Assembly (NCBI GenBank): GCA_022606135.1 | Contig: JABYQN010000013.1 | Coordinates: 558,001 to 622,000, forward strand | DNA length: 64,000 nt | Source of the DNA: Fomes fomentarius | Lineage: Eukaryota; Basidiomycota; Agaricomycetes; Polyporales; Polyporaceae | Reading direction: 5' to 3' | In this document: in pieces, positions 54,312 to 64,000 of the stretch | How the letters are laid out: each line of letters opens with the position of its first letter | How positions within the stretch are numbered: the stretch's first letter is position 1 | Program-made: the position numbers and the translations under genes | Notes under the pieces: model-generated | The model's input: the letters and a program-made list of their open reading frames with translations, nothing else | Told to the model about the DNA's origin: nothing | The model's database searches: none

Positions 54312-55994
54312 TCAAACATCGGGTTGGTAAGAATCACCAGCGGCAGGAAGCGATGTGCCGAAAGCTCCTATCACCCTGCTCAGGCTGATACTGCTGACCG
54401 CAGAGAGATGAGAGTGTCGATGCGACATCTTCCTGTGTGCCTCCTGCAGGTCGATGAGGAACCTGGAGATGAGAACTGCTGTGAGACTTGCACCAGCGGT
54501 CAGTCCGGTTAATCTCGCCGTGACAATGCCCGACATATAAATGGCTGTATTTACGCTTCTGTGAAGATCGAGATATCACTCGAGATTCCGTTGGCATCCG
54601 CGTTCTTCAAGATCTGGTAGTTGATCAGTGAGCATTTAGACTAGTAGGGCATTCATCGAACGGGAAGTCGATCGGATGGTACTCACTGAAAACAACGAGA
54701 AACCGAGATGAAGGGCATTCATGATGACGAGAACACTGCCACCCCTGCAATCAACCACCTGGGTGTACAGAATGTAACCCCTATATGCCTACATAACATA
54801 GATGGCACCTGAACATATCCCGGGAGGTGGATGCCAGTGAGCTACAGTGTTAGGTAGACCGTCTCGATGGAGATGTACTAACCGTCTCTGAGCAGTATTT
54901 TTGATACAGACGTTCCTTGGTGGAGCGCTGCCATATCTTTACTGTTCCTGTATGTTGCGGTCCAGGTGATGATCATGACAAGGATATCTGAAATAATCAG
55001 ACAGGTCCGCGAGACGATGATAACTGATAGAGTAGTAGTTCATCAAGAGCTCGCCGCCAGTGATGGTAACAGAAGAGGACGCGTACGGCTGGTCCGACTT
55101 GTGTCAGCATGTAGCACTGAGAACTACTAGCACGTGAGTGACTCACTGTTTGGTGTTGAGATCGGAAATGCGATACGCGACATTGCAGCCATCAGGGTTA
55201 CTATACTCCACAGTCATATAGCCCAACCAAACCTACAAGTAAATTGGATGTCAAACATGGGAGGAAGGGAACGGCCAAAAGGGCTTACGTAGTTGACAAT
55301 CATAGGGGCGATAGAAGGAAGGAAGACTAAGAGTGCGAGTGGCCATGATTTGGAACCGAGCGCATATGCCCTAAGGGTGGAAAACACTGGTGACGTTGCC
55401 ATCAGTACAAGGAGAGACGCTGCGAGATTCATTTCGACTGGCACCTACCCGCCCATAGAAGATACTGCACGTATTGCAGAGACACAGGTAGGTAGGACCA
55501 CACCAGACAGCTACGCATCGGGTCTGTAGCGATTTGATGCCGATCGTGTTTTGGATGTACTTACCTCTGTATGAGAAGGTGAGTCAAACCGCCGTCGGAG
55601 GATGTGATGTAGAGCGTGGAGAACACCCACCTCGTACGTAGTAGAATCCGGAAGCAGCACATTCAACACGTTGTAGATGAGTGCCACATAGCGGTTTGCA
55701 AGAAACAGAGCCGAGGCTATCGTGAGCTTCTCCTTCCAGAATAGCTCCACTTCCTGGTCGAATGTGATCGCATACTCGTACGCGATAAAACCTAGGTGAA
55801 TGGAAGGATCATCCATAGGCTCCCGAGTAGCATCCCTAGTACTAGTCCTACCGGCCACGACCACCATGACATAGTGTTCTAATTGACTAGCAGCAAGAGT
55901 CGAGTGTGAGCGATAGGGAGACTCGTCGAAACGTGACAACTCACATGGAAACATAGGATTGAACAATCTGGGTAGCATCGAAGTTGCCTGACAT
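54312..55994 (-). CDS. DUF6533-family multi-pass membrane protein
   Basis: Starts MSGNFDATQIVQSYVS at 55994. The DUF6533 signature is IAYEYAITFDQEVELFWKEK, followed by membrane helices with NRYVALIYNVLNVLL, STLRAYALGSKSWPLALLVF, TCLIISDILVMIITWTATYR and VLVIMNALHLGFSLFS. The C-terminus is LISRFLIDLQEAHRKM, then a Ser-rich tail. About seven helices are expected. The family is greatly expanded in Agaricomycetes and its function is unknown. Small exons join through short GT-AG introns and no defect was noticed. It is convergent with the Crinkler-like fragment that ends at 54169. Confidence 0.78.
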
Positions 55995-56618
55995 GGTGTG
56001 GTGGAGTTGGGTGCAATCGAGAGTTGAGACGTCTATGCGGTCCATGGATGTGTGGGATGTTATATATAACTTCGTCCATATGCCAACGGTATCAAAACTC
56101 GTCTTCCATCTCCGTTGGAGACCATCCAACCAGGTACCACCGGATTGCGGAGACCCTGTTCGTCAACCTCAGATCTCAACCACGAGAGCACGCGTTCCTG
56201 AGGCCTCAGCGGGGGTACCGACTCGCCCGTACAGGCTGCAGATGGCAGGTACGCGATCTCACTTCCAATTCTCATAGTGGAGGGGAACATTGCCACCGGA
56301 CGTGACCCGAATTGTGTCTGAGACATGCTTCTGGCGGAGTCGAAAGGTATTAGAAGAGCCTTAGCGTTATCGAGCCGTGGCTGTGGTTGCCGTTCCAGCG
56401 CGAAGTTGAAGGTGCGCCGGTGCTGGCTATCCTCCCGATACAAATGGCGGCGACGAAGCTGGCTCGTGAGGCTGTGCTGAGACAGATGGGTGGTTGTGCA
56501 GTCCTGTGCCAGTCAACGCAAATACTTTGGTAACATTGATGTGTGAGCAAACCTGATATACAAATTGCTTTCCTAAAGACCCCATCAACCCTCGAGGAAC
56601 AAGCTCGACATATTCCAT
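55995..56618. other. Intergenic, nothing recognised
   Basis: Upstream of the DUF6533 gene and downstream of DPP III. Several overlapping ORFs, none with a family signature. Confidence 0.45.
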
Positions 56619-59600
56619 TCACAGTCTGCGCTCGATGAAGCTCTCAATAGCACCCGCAGCGTTGAGTGGGTACTCCTTGAGCACTACCTCGTCGTTCTCG
56701 ATGAAGGTGTTCGGCTGCACGAAGATCTTCCTCGGCTGCGATAAATACATCCCAGTCAGTATCGTCTCAAAAACGCGCATTTAGTTACCATGGACACGTA
56801 CCAGCTTCTTCCTGAGAACCAGATCACGAAGCTCACCCTCCCAACCAGGGAAGGGAGTGGTGAGCTCGGTGTAGAACTCGCGAGCGCCCGCGCCGTCGGC
56901 TGTGCTCTTCCGCACCTGGAGGTCGATGAGGAGCTTGCCTGCGGAGGCCTTACCCTCCTTGAGAACCTTCTCGCGGTCGACGCGGACGTATGCGTTCTCG
57001 AGGCTGCCGTCGGCGCCACGGATCTCCTCGAGCCGCGCGATGCCGGACTTGAAAAGATGTTGGGTGATACCAAGGCTGTGTGTCGTTTGTCAGTAAGCAA
57101 ACATTTGTCGGGATACATGAGACATACCGAGCCTGCATGTGGGCCTGCCCGTGTTTCTTTGTCGCAGGGTCGTAGAACTCGAGCGCGCGGATACCCGCGC
57201 GAGCCATGAGGAGGAACGAGATATACTGAACGTCCTCAATGTCCTGCTTCTCGGTGTACTGCATACGACGGGGCGACATGAGACTAGAGTCTGAGCGATT
57301 GCAATTCAAGGTTTACGCACATCAAAGATCTTGAGAATGTCCAGGTTGCTGACGACTAGAATGGACATCAGACATCATTGAAAGTGTCATACTAGTTGCA
57401 CGGAGCTGCTCACGGTACAGAGCAACAGTCTCGGCGCGGCACTCCTCCAGGGAAGAGGACACCTCACCAAGCACGGAGCCAGGGGTCTGGCCAGGCTTGT
57501 ACCACGAGGTGCTATGCTCGTCGTCAGAACTCAACTGAGATGGGTATAGACTGTAGTAGAGCGAACTCACATCGGCTTCCCGGTCAGGGGGTTGATGACC
57601 TATGGTCGCGGGTGTCAATCAAACTGCACGAGACAAATCGCAAGTCCGATCCCTCACTTTCTCGGGGTCGAAGTTCTTCGTCCCATCTGCGTTCTCCTGG
57701 AATTGCTTACCACTGCCGTGTCCGAGCAGTTCATGGTTCGCCACCTGCACCTCGAACGCGCGAGAGTCCCACTTGTTGTACAGCTCAGCGTCGTCGGGGT
57801 GAACGAAGGTGAGCTCCTCGTCTGCATATATGCGGTTAGAAGAGCGCGGAAACCATTATACCGCGCTACTCACTCGGTGCCTTCGCCGCAAGGATGTTCT
57901 GGTGCATAGCAGTGCAGTGAGGGTCGTGTATGAACAAACATGACAACAGTCACTTACTGCCAGAGAGACGTTCTTGAACCCGACCGACTCGCGGATCTCG
58001 TAGTAGTTCGGGATCTAGAAACGCAGTTGTGCATGTCTGTTACGATGTCAACAATTATCGGACTCACGTTGATACCAGCGGGGATGCCGCCGGTAGCGAA
58101 CGTCAAAATCTCGAGTGCGGTGAAGTCGGGCTTGCGGAACACGTCGACCTCGAAGTCCTTGCCCCAAGGGAGGGACTTGATTAGCTCCGGTGCATCATTG
58201 ACCAAGGTGTCGTACTTCGCGCTGAGTTGCTTGTCGACGATCGCAGTGAAACCTGTGACACACAGTGAGTTACATTACCGCAGATACGGAAATGATCCCT
58301 GTACCTTCCCACTCAGCACGGCCGCCGTATGGGTCGACGTACGTCTCAATGAAGCCGATATAGCTCTCGACGACCGGACCGATGTCCTTGACCCAGTGCT
58401 CGGAACCCTTCGTGTGTGCGTCGATGGACCCTGTCTTGAACCTGACATGCGACAGTGAGCTGAATTGTTGATGTCGCACCTCACTCAGACTTACGACTCG
58501 ATGTAGTTTTCCAGTGCCGCTATCTGGTGCTCGTTCGCAGCATATTTCTTGGCCTAATCACAACATGAAGAGGTCAGCTACATACTCCAGGTTTGAATTG
58601 TCGCATTGATTACCTCTATGAGGGCGTTTGCTGCCTTCTGCAGCGCATCGGAGAAGTCACCATACTCGATAGTGAGCTTCGCGTGCCTCTCGCCGATTGT
58701 GATTTCGTGGAGAGCAGACGCCTGCTTTTCCGCTGACGCGACCAGGAGGGTAAACCTGTCCGGCGAGTCCTTCCGCACACTACATGCAACCAGCCTTCAG
58801 CTCAGCATGTCAATTCCATCTTGACCCTAAAGTGCACTGACTTACCGTGTGTTGAGTACCGAAACTTTGTGCTTCTCCGCGGCGGCCTGAATAGCGAGAA
58901 CTTCCTCGTCGGTGGGAGGCTCCCCGAGGTAGTAATTCGAGACATGGCCAAGCGAGCGCTTGCCGATGAAGTTGCTCGACTCTGGGACGAGCTCGTAGAT
59001 GTGGTCCTTGAGCTCATTCCAAAGAGGCACGGCGTTCGCGGCGTTGGCAGACTTTGCGACTATAGCTGCGAACTTGTCCTCGGGGATACGCGGAACGATC
59101 TTCGTGAACCCGAACGAACGGAAGTTGACGAGGTTGCTTAGGACCTGTATAACGACCATTTCGAGTCAGCATCTGTGTACCCCTCTTGGATCCCCGACAC
59201 CAAGAACACGTTTTTCGCGACACTCCATGCGCGCACGCACAGTGATCTGAGCATGTAGCGTGACATGATGGAATGGACGTGTTGCTCTCGCCGAGGACAA
59301 CTCAAACCATGACGTCTAGGCAAGGTCCTCGATTTGTAGAGCGACATTACGCACTTTCGGCGCGGCATGGACATCACGGAGCACGGAGAGTCCAGACGAA
59401 CACATACCTGGCTCGAGTACTGCAGCAGTTCCTCCCACTCCTCCGCAGAGACACCGCTCTTCTGGTGCAACGCCGCCAAGTCCGCAAGCTTCCCATTCTC
59501 GCTGAACGTCAGGATCAAGAGGTCGTACAGCTTCTGTGCCTGCGGGGTCCACTGGCCCTGGATGATGCGAGCACCCGCCCACGACGCTTCCCCAACGTAG

Positions 59601-59951
59601 TGCGCATACTTCTTCTCCTTCGGGCTGCAAGGCACAGGGGTCCCGGTGAGCGAGCCGTACTGGCAGTGAGATTGCTTGGCAGCATGCGTACCTGAGCTGC
59701 GAGAACGACTTGGAGACCGAGAGGCTGCAATAGGGCGCAGTGCGGTCGGCCAGGAACCTCTCCGCAGGAACGAACTTCGGCATCGAGCTTGTGAACCTCT
59801 TAGTTTGCTGGAAGGTGTGCGGGGTAGACCTGAGGTGGTATTGAGGTGGCGGGTGGGGATACGTGAAGGGGAGAAGGAGAGGGAGAGGACGAGATGGTCT
59901 ATAGCTTATTTGGCTGCATCGCAGGGGAGCGAGGCGCAGAGATAATCTCAT
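56619..59951 (-). CDS. Dipeptidyl peptidase III (M49), with optional mitochondrial leader
   Basis: Zinc-binding [10 protein letters not shown] (encoded at about 57718-57735) and EECRAE (about 57433-57450) are the two M49 signatures. Before them come [46 protein letters not shown] and [19 protein letters not shown]; the C-terminus is [20 protein letters not shown]. The enzyme removes dipeptides from peptide N-termini, normally in the cytosol. Two in-frame ATGs exist. ATG 59783 gives the normal start [14 protein letters not shown] 59951 adds 56 residues rich in Arg, Ser, Leu and Pro without acidic residues ([20 protein letters not shown]), typical of a mitochondrial presequence. Many short introns; no defect seen. 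Confidence 0.9.
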
Positions 59952-60675
59952 CCACAATCGCGAGCTCCGAGACTCTGTTCACGCGTACGATCAGTATGAG
60001 CAACGCGTCACATGCACACGACATAATGCACATCCACACGGGCTTCTTCCCGCATGCGGCATATGGCGTGCCCACGACTTGGATTCTCGTACCTCTGTGC
60101 CTCGTAGACTTGGTCTATAATCCCCTTAAGTCCTACCAAGAGAGCACGGAGCCAAACAAGACGAGCGGTAGTCGGTGGCAAAATGGCGACGTCACGAAAG
60201 AGATGATAATGAAATGGATTAGCCGACATCGGGTAGATCATTCTCAACCTCTACCAAACGTCCACGACAACAAGCCTACGCTAAGTACGCGATTCAACAT
60301 ACACACGAATACGATTGCGGATATATAGTACAAATGACAGATGCGAAGCGGTAGTGATGCATATGCTATAAACACGACGGTTGGAAAATGAGGAGAGTGG
60401 AAGAGCGATGATGAGATGACGAGGAGGATAGGAAGAAGGATAAGGACGCGAATGACGATGATGAGGATAAGGCGAGGATGGTACATAGTCTAACAAGCAC
60501 AACGGCGAAAGCAGAGCAGGTATATTTATATGTCAACAATCAATGTATCGGTTTGTCCCGTCACCGCACAGCCCGACACGATTGACAGCGTCGAATGGGA
60601 ATGGAAGGTCGAGCCTTGTATCACCAACGAAACTGCGGTGCTGCCATCGCAACCACGAGCGACTAGTCATAACGC
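59952..60675. other. Intergenic between two leftward genes
   Basis: Upstream of DPP III and downstream of the cysteine-motif gene. Purine-rich minus-strand complement at 60380-60480 (ggaagaaggataagg-type). No gene supported. Confidence 0.45.
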
Positions 60676-62198
60676 TCAGCGGCCTGGCCACGACATGCCC
60701 TCCTTGTCCGGAGAGCCAGGCTCGATCATATCGACCAAAGGCACACCGTCCGGATCAAGGTCCAATCCAGGTTCACGAGCAGGAGTGCTCACCACGAGCG
60801 GCGGCTGGAATTCCAATGTCAACCGCGGTTCCGTGCGCACAGACGATATGGGCCGTAGCTGACTAGGGTTGCGACCTAATGGCGGTAGTGGCGGTAGCGC
60901 GAAGATTGGGGAAGCTGGTGGTTGAAGGTTGGCCGGCGCAGTATTGGCATTGGAATCGGAGATTGGCAGCGGGGTTGAGACGGGTTGTGGCGAGGCTGTC
61001 CACCTGTATCCGTAGTCTATCTCCGGCGAGATTGGTCGACTCCCACCCCGGCGAGGCTCTGCAAGCGTGGGAGGAGACGTAGGCCGCGAGTAGTGGTGGC
61101 CGTGTGTAGGTGTGGCAGTAACGCGGTCTGCGAAGAATGTGTAGTAGGAAGGAAGGGAGCCACGGGTCGAGCTCACAGAGCATGATGAGCGGCGGTGTTG
61201 TGGGGCAGGGCGTGCATTCCAATAGCTCGGGCCGAACGGTCTGGAAGATCTTGAAGGGGATGAGGCTGCCGGACTACTTGGACAGGGCGAGAATATGCTC
61301 TCGGATGCAGCCTGGCAGGGCACGTAGCGCGTCCCGAGAGTGTTACCACTGGATGACGGAGCTCAGAAGCGACTAGCATGAAGATGGAGAAAAAGACGTA
61401 CCATACGGAGCACCCTATGCCTTCTCGTATGCATCCACAGGCGCTTTTGAGCATCTTATCCATCGAAGGATGGTCACAATACGAGGAGTCCAGCCCTACA
61501 ACCGTCTCCGAGGCCTCCTCCTTTGCCATCCATACTCCGCGCGGACGTTGAGCGTATGCACGCACGTGTACCAACGCACCACATCCGTTCGTTCTCCGTA
61601 TTGACTTGTTCGTGCTCCGGAAGGAGGACGATGTTGATGGAGAGGGCGAGCCGGGAAAAAGTGAGGGCTCAAAGCGTCTTGGCGGCGCACTCTCCACGAT
61701 CACGGTCTCCTCTCCGCCGCAGCACAGGATGAAGGCCTGCCCAGCCTGAGTGCTCTGACTCAGGATCTCCACAGCCTGCACGCCCTCCGCGCTGCGTCCT
61801 TGCGCTCTTCCAGCAGCAGCAGCGGCGGCCCCTGCATCCCAGTCTCTCCACATCCCTCCATTATACGTGTACTCGTCTACCCCTGGCTCCGCATTCAGTT
61901 CCGGACTGGGCGTCCGGGATGGTTCGATGACAATGGGGCGCACAGGTGGCGCGTACGAGCTTGGTCCGCTGGCAGGCATCCCGGTAGCAGGAGCACGTCC
62001 GGGGTGGTCTATCCGCATTGCACCCCGCCTTCGAAGTCGAGAGGCTTCCCCAGTGCGTACGAGGTCAGCAAGGACAATAGAGTCGTCGGCGTCGGTAGGC
62101 TGTGGGCTAGGGCCAGGTGGCGCCATGCTGGACCTCCGGCGGGGAACTAGAGACGGGCGTGGGCTGTAGTCGGAATGTCGACGGTAGACTTGTGGCAT
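60676..62198 (-). CDS. Cysteine-motif protein, conserved in Agaricomycetes
   Basis: Two exons, 61402-62198 and 60676-61348, with a 53-bp intron, sum to 1470 nt and give 489 aa. The N-terminus is basic and Ser/Pro-rich (MPQVYRRHSDYSPRPSLVPR). A conserved core reads AVEILSQSTQAGQAFILCCG, TNGCGALVHVRA and YCDHPSMDKMLKSACGC. The intron splits a Cys cluster, which joins as CGCIREGIGCSVCGNTLGTR followed by YVPC and looks like a zinc site. The C-terminal third is Pro/Ser-rich (PASPIFALPPLPPLGRNPSQ). I have seen this core in other Agaricomycetes but know no function. No membrane helix or signal peptide. Confidence 0.8.
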
Positions 62199-62935
62199 GT
62201 GTTGTGGGAGCTGTCGTCAGTGTTGTGTCGTGAACGCGTTACGCGAGAATAGACGGCGAGGAAGAGGACGGGGATGAAGTGCTGGGGTGAAAGTCGGTTG
62301 GGATATGGGAGGTGAGGGAAAGGCCGTAGACGGAGCAGGAATGGCCTCCGCTGCAACAAATGTGGCGTGGAGAGCGCGAGGCTGCTTACATAAACACCGC
62401 TCATGGCCACGTTTTGCCTCTTTCGGTCCACCGCGCTCAGCGGGTCGCACAGTGACAGCATTCATTGAGTCCCTGTTTCGACTGTAGAACCTTGCTCTGG
62501 GTGACAGTTCTCGTCAGAACATGGTTGTGCGTGCAATGATCAATAGCCACGACGTGCAATTTTGATTGCTCATTCTACGTACTGCCCGGGCTGCAAACCT
62601 GGGGTCACCTCCGACGTCCTCCCAAGTCACTTGAACCTGGCTCTTTCTGCACTGGAGTGGGCGGCGAGTTAAAGATACGGTCTTCAATCACGTCAGAGCG
62701 AAGCATTGCTTGCACGATCCCTGGGCTTCTGGAAAATTGCTTTCAGGACGGCATTGAGTATTCCGCACGCCAGCCGGTATGGCGAACGCCGAGCTCATAC
62801 AACAAGCGGTCGAATCTGCCCAGCTGAAAGGGCAACAACTGTATATAGTACAAACATAACGCAGGAGCACCCACGCAACGAAGAACACAATTCCCGCATC
62901 TCCCACGGGAGATGAAAGTGGGAACAAGGCCGCCT
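62199..62935. other. Intergenic, upstream of the cysteine-motif gene
   Basis: GC-rich promoter side of a leftward gene and 3' flank of the NUDIX gene. No supported gene. Confidence 0.45.
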
Positions 62936-64000
62936 TCATAACTTTGCCCGGACACGTCTTCTACCGCGCCGTTTCCGCTTCGCCTCCGCATCAGGCTGGG
63001 AGCCGTCGACGAAGCTCGACGGGTCCGGTGTCTTGTCCGGGTCAATACCCTCTGCGATCTCCGCCACTCGGAATATTGGGTCGTACCGGAGCGCAAACGC
63101 TAATCGCTGTTCCATCGTTGGTTCGTCCGGCGCGTACGGCTCAAAGTCTGGGTCTCGTCCATAGCCAATCGTCGCAACGCGTATTAGGATTGAGCTGTGG
63201 TATATGTTCTTCGGTTAGTAATATTTCATGGCAGAGAGGTGCGGATGCGCACGCTGTGAGCCCAAATATAGGTTTGGTCCCACCGGCTTCTCTGCCGGTG
63301 AGGAAGTTGTGCATGCGCACTTTCCCAAGAATGGTGTTTGAGGTATAGTCCGTGTACGTGTGGTACTTCATCTCGAGCATCTCCGGCTCTGTTGCGAATG
63401 GGGGATCCGAGTGCAGGAAAGAATTCAGCGGGTGGGAGAACAGCGACACCACCTCGGCTTGATTCAATATAGGCTAACGAGAGGGTAAATATAAATGCGG
63501 TAATCCCGGGGAGCTGAATACACGTACCCTCAGCGTGTTATCGAGGATCAACACTACGACGCTGAGAAGTGGGAGTCAGTGTACGGCATAGATGTCATGT
63601 GAGCCCACACACGGAGTGACGATAAGTCTGTTGCCAGCCAAGAATGGCTCTAAGACGCATAGTGTGGGCACCCTCTTGTAATCTAACGGCAGGCCAATCT
63701 GCGTCTCTAGGGTGAGCATGGTCTCACTTGAGCCAGGGCGACATACCTCCTCGAATGCTTCTCGTCTCTGCTGAGAGCGTGAGCCAGACTACCTGGATAA
63801 ATAAATCCCTTTACGTACAGCGGTCCATTCAGTACTCCTATCTCGTTCTTCCCATTTCCCGCCTGGTAGCACGGTGTCTCCAGCGTACGTCCTTAATGAC
63901 GACGCACGCCTACGTATGCCTCAAATAAGTCAGTAAGAAGATCACCATGCTCTGAGCCATGTACTCGCCTACTGAGCAAAACGTAGATATCGCCCATTCT
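62936..64000 (-). CDS. NUDIX hydrolase, CoA-diphosphatase-like, partial
   Basis: Runs off the right edge. Pieces in order on the minus strand: GDIYVLLS at the edge, LRTYAGDTVLPGGKWEERDR, REAFEEIGLPLDYKRVPTLC and LEPFLAGNRLIVTP, then SLFSHPLNSFLHSDPP, VRMHNFLTGREAGGTKPIFG, IRVATIGYGRDPDF and a basic tail KRKRRGRRRVRAKL ending in TGA at 62936. GG-x-REAFEEIG is the NUDIX box, and the LRTxxGxxxxPGG element is typical of Pcd1/NUDT7-8 enzymes that cleave CoA and its derivatives, often in peroxisomes. The C-terminal block is longer than in Pcd1 and recurs in Agaricomycete homologues. The N-terminus is outside the window. Confidence 0.75.

Noticed and set aside
59955..59957. Upstream start of DPP III at 59957
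   Set aside because: The codon is TTG; the first real in-frame ATG is at 59951.

Overview
This is eukaryotic DNA from a filamentous basidiomycete, most likely a wood-decay type Agaricomycete (Polyporales-like; the order is inference). Nearly every intact gene has many 50-60 bp GT-AG introns. The gene families are typical of Agaricomycetes: a myosin-motor chitin synthase, DUF6533 membrane proteins, a Crinkler-like NTPase-nuclease family, Plavaka-type transposases and Copia retrotransposons. No rRNA gene, convincing tRNA gene, CRISPR array or bacterial operon structure was seen.

Layout. 1-13 kb is repeat-rich. Two leftward Copia elements (A at the left edge, B at about 9-12.5 kb) share a conserved untranslated leader, an initiator-tRNA-Met half-tRNA primer site and LTRs with a covarying hairpin next to a splice-donor-like site. 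Between them lie decayed fragments of ordinary genes (Kcs1-like inositol phosphate kinase, SNF2/STH1 remodeler, epoxide-hydrolase-like protein) and one spliced hypothetical gene. The LTR of element B faces a solo LTR of equal length, making a near-perfect 596-bp palindrome with a 27-bp spacer. 13-15.2 kb is gene-poor.

15.2-18.3 kb holds a Crinkler-like P-loop NTPase fused to a PD-(D/E)XK-type nuclease. Direct repeats flank it, and a decayed copy of its C-terminus lies at 53.5-54.2 kb. 18.7-19.0 kb is a decayed, inverted piece of the chitin synthase gene. 19.5-22.8 kb has a WW-like membrane protein and a proline-rich protein, both leftward.

23.6-39 kb is the housekeeping core: COPI beta' subunit (836 aa from ten exons), class V-type chitin synthase with myosin head (1977 aa from twelve exons), a single-pass membrane protein and a membrane-anchored histidine acid phosphatase/phytase. 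The first two both concern the secretory and cell-wall route. 39-41.3 kb is a flavin monooxygenase with one apparent 1-base frameshift.

41.7-49.3 kb is a large Plavaka-type DNA transposon: a transposase, a conserved accessory ORF on the same strand, and a spliced gene of unknown function on the opposite strand between them. 50-52 kb is a BBE-type FAD oxidase with one nonsense codon. 52.7-54.2 kb is a composite of decayed F-box/LRR and Crinkler-like sequence. 54.3-64 kb returns to ordinary genes: a DUF6533 membrane protein, dipeptidyl peptidase III, a cysteine-motif protein, and a NUDIX hydrolase cut by the right edge.

Exon joins were read by eye from splice signals and reading frame. Where exons sum to a whole number of codons this is stated. 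Family names come from recognised motifs, not database searches.
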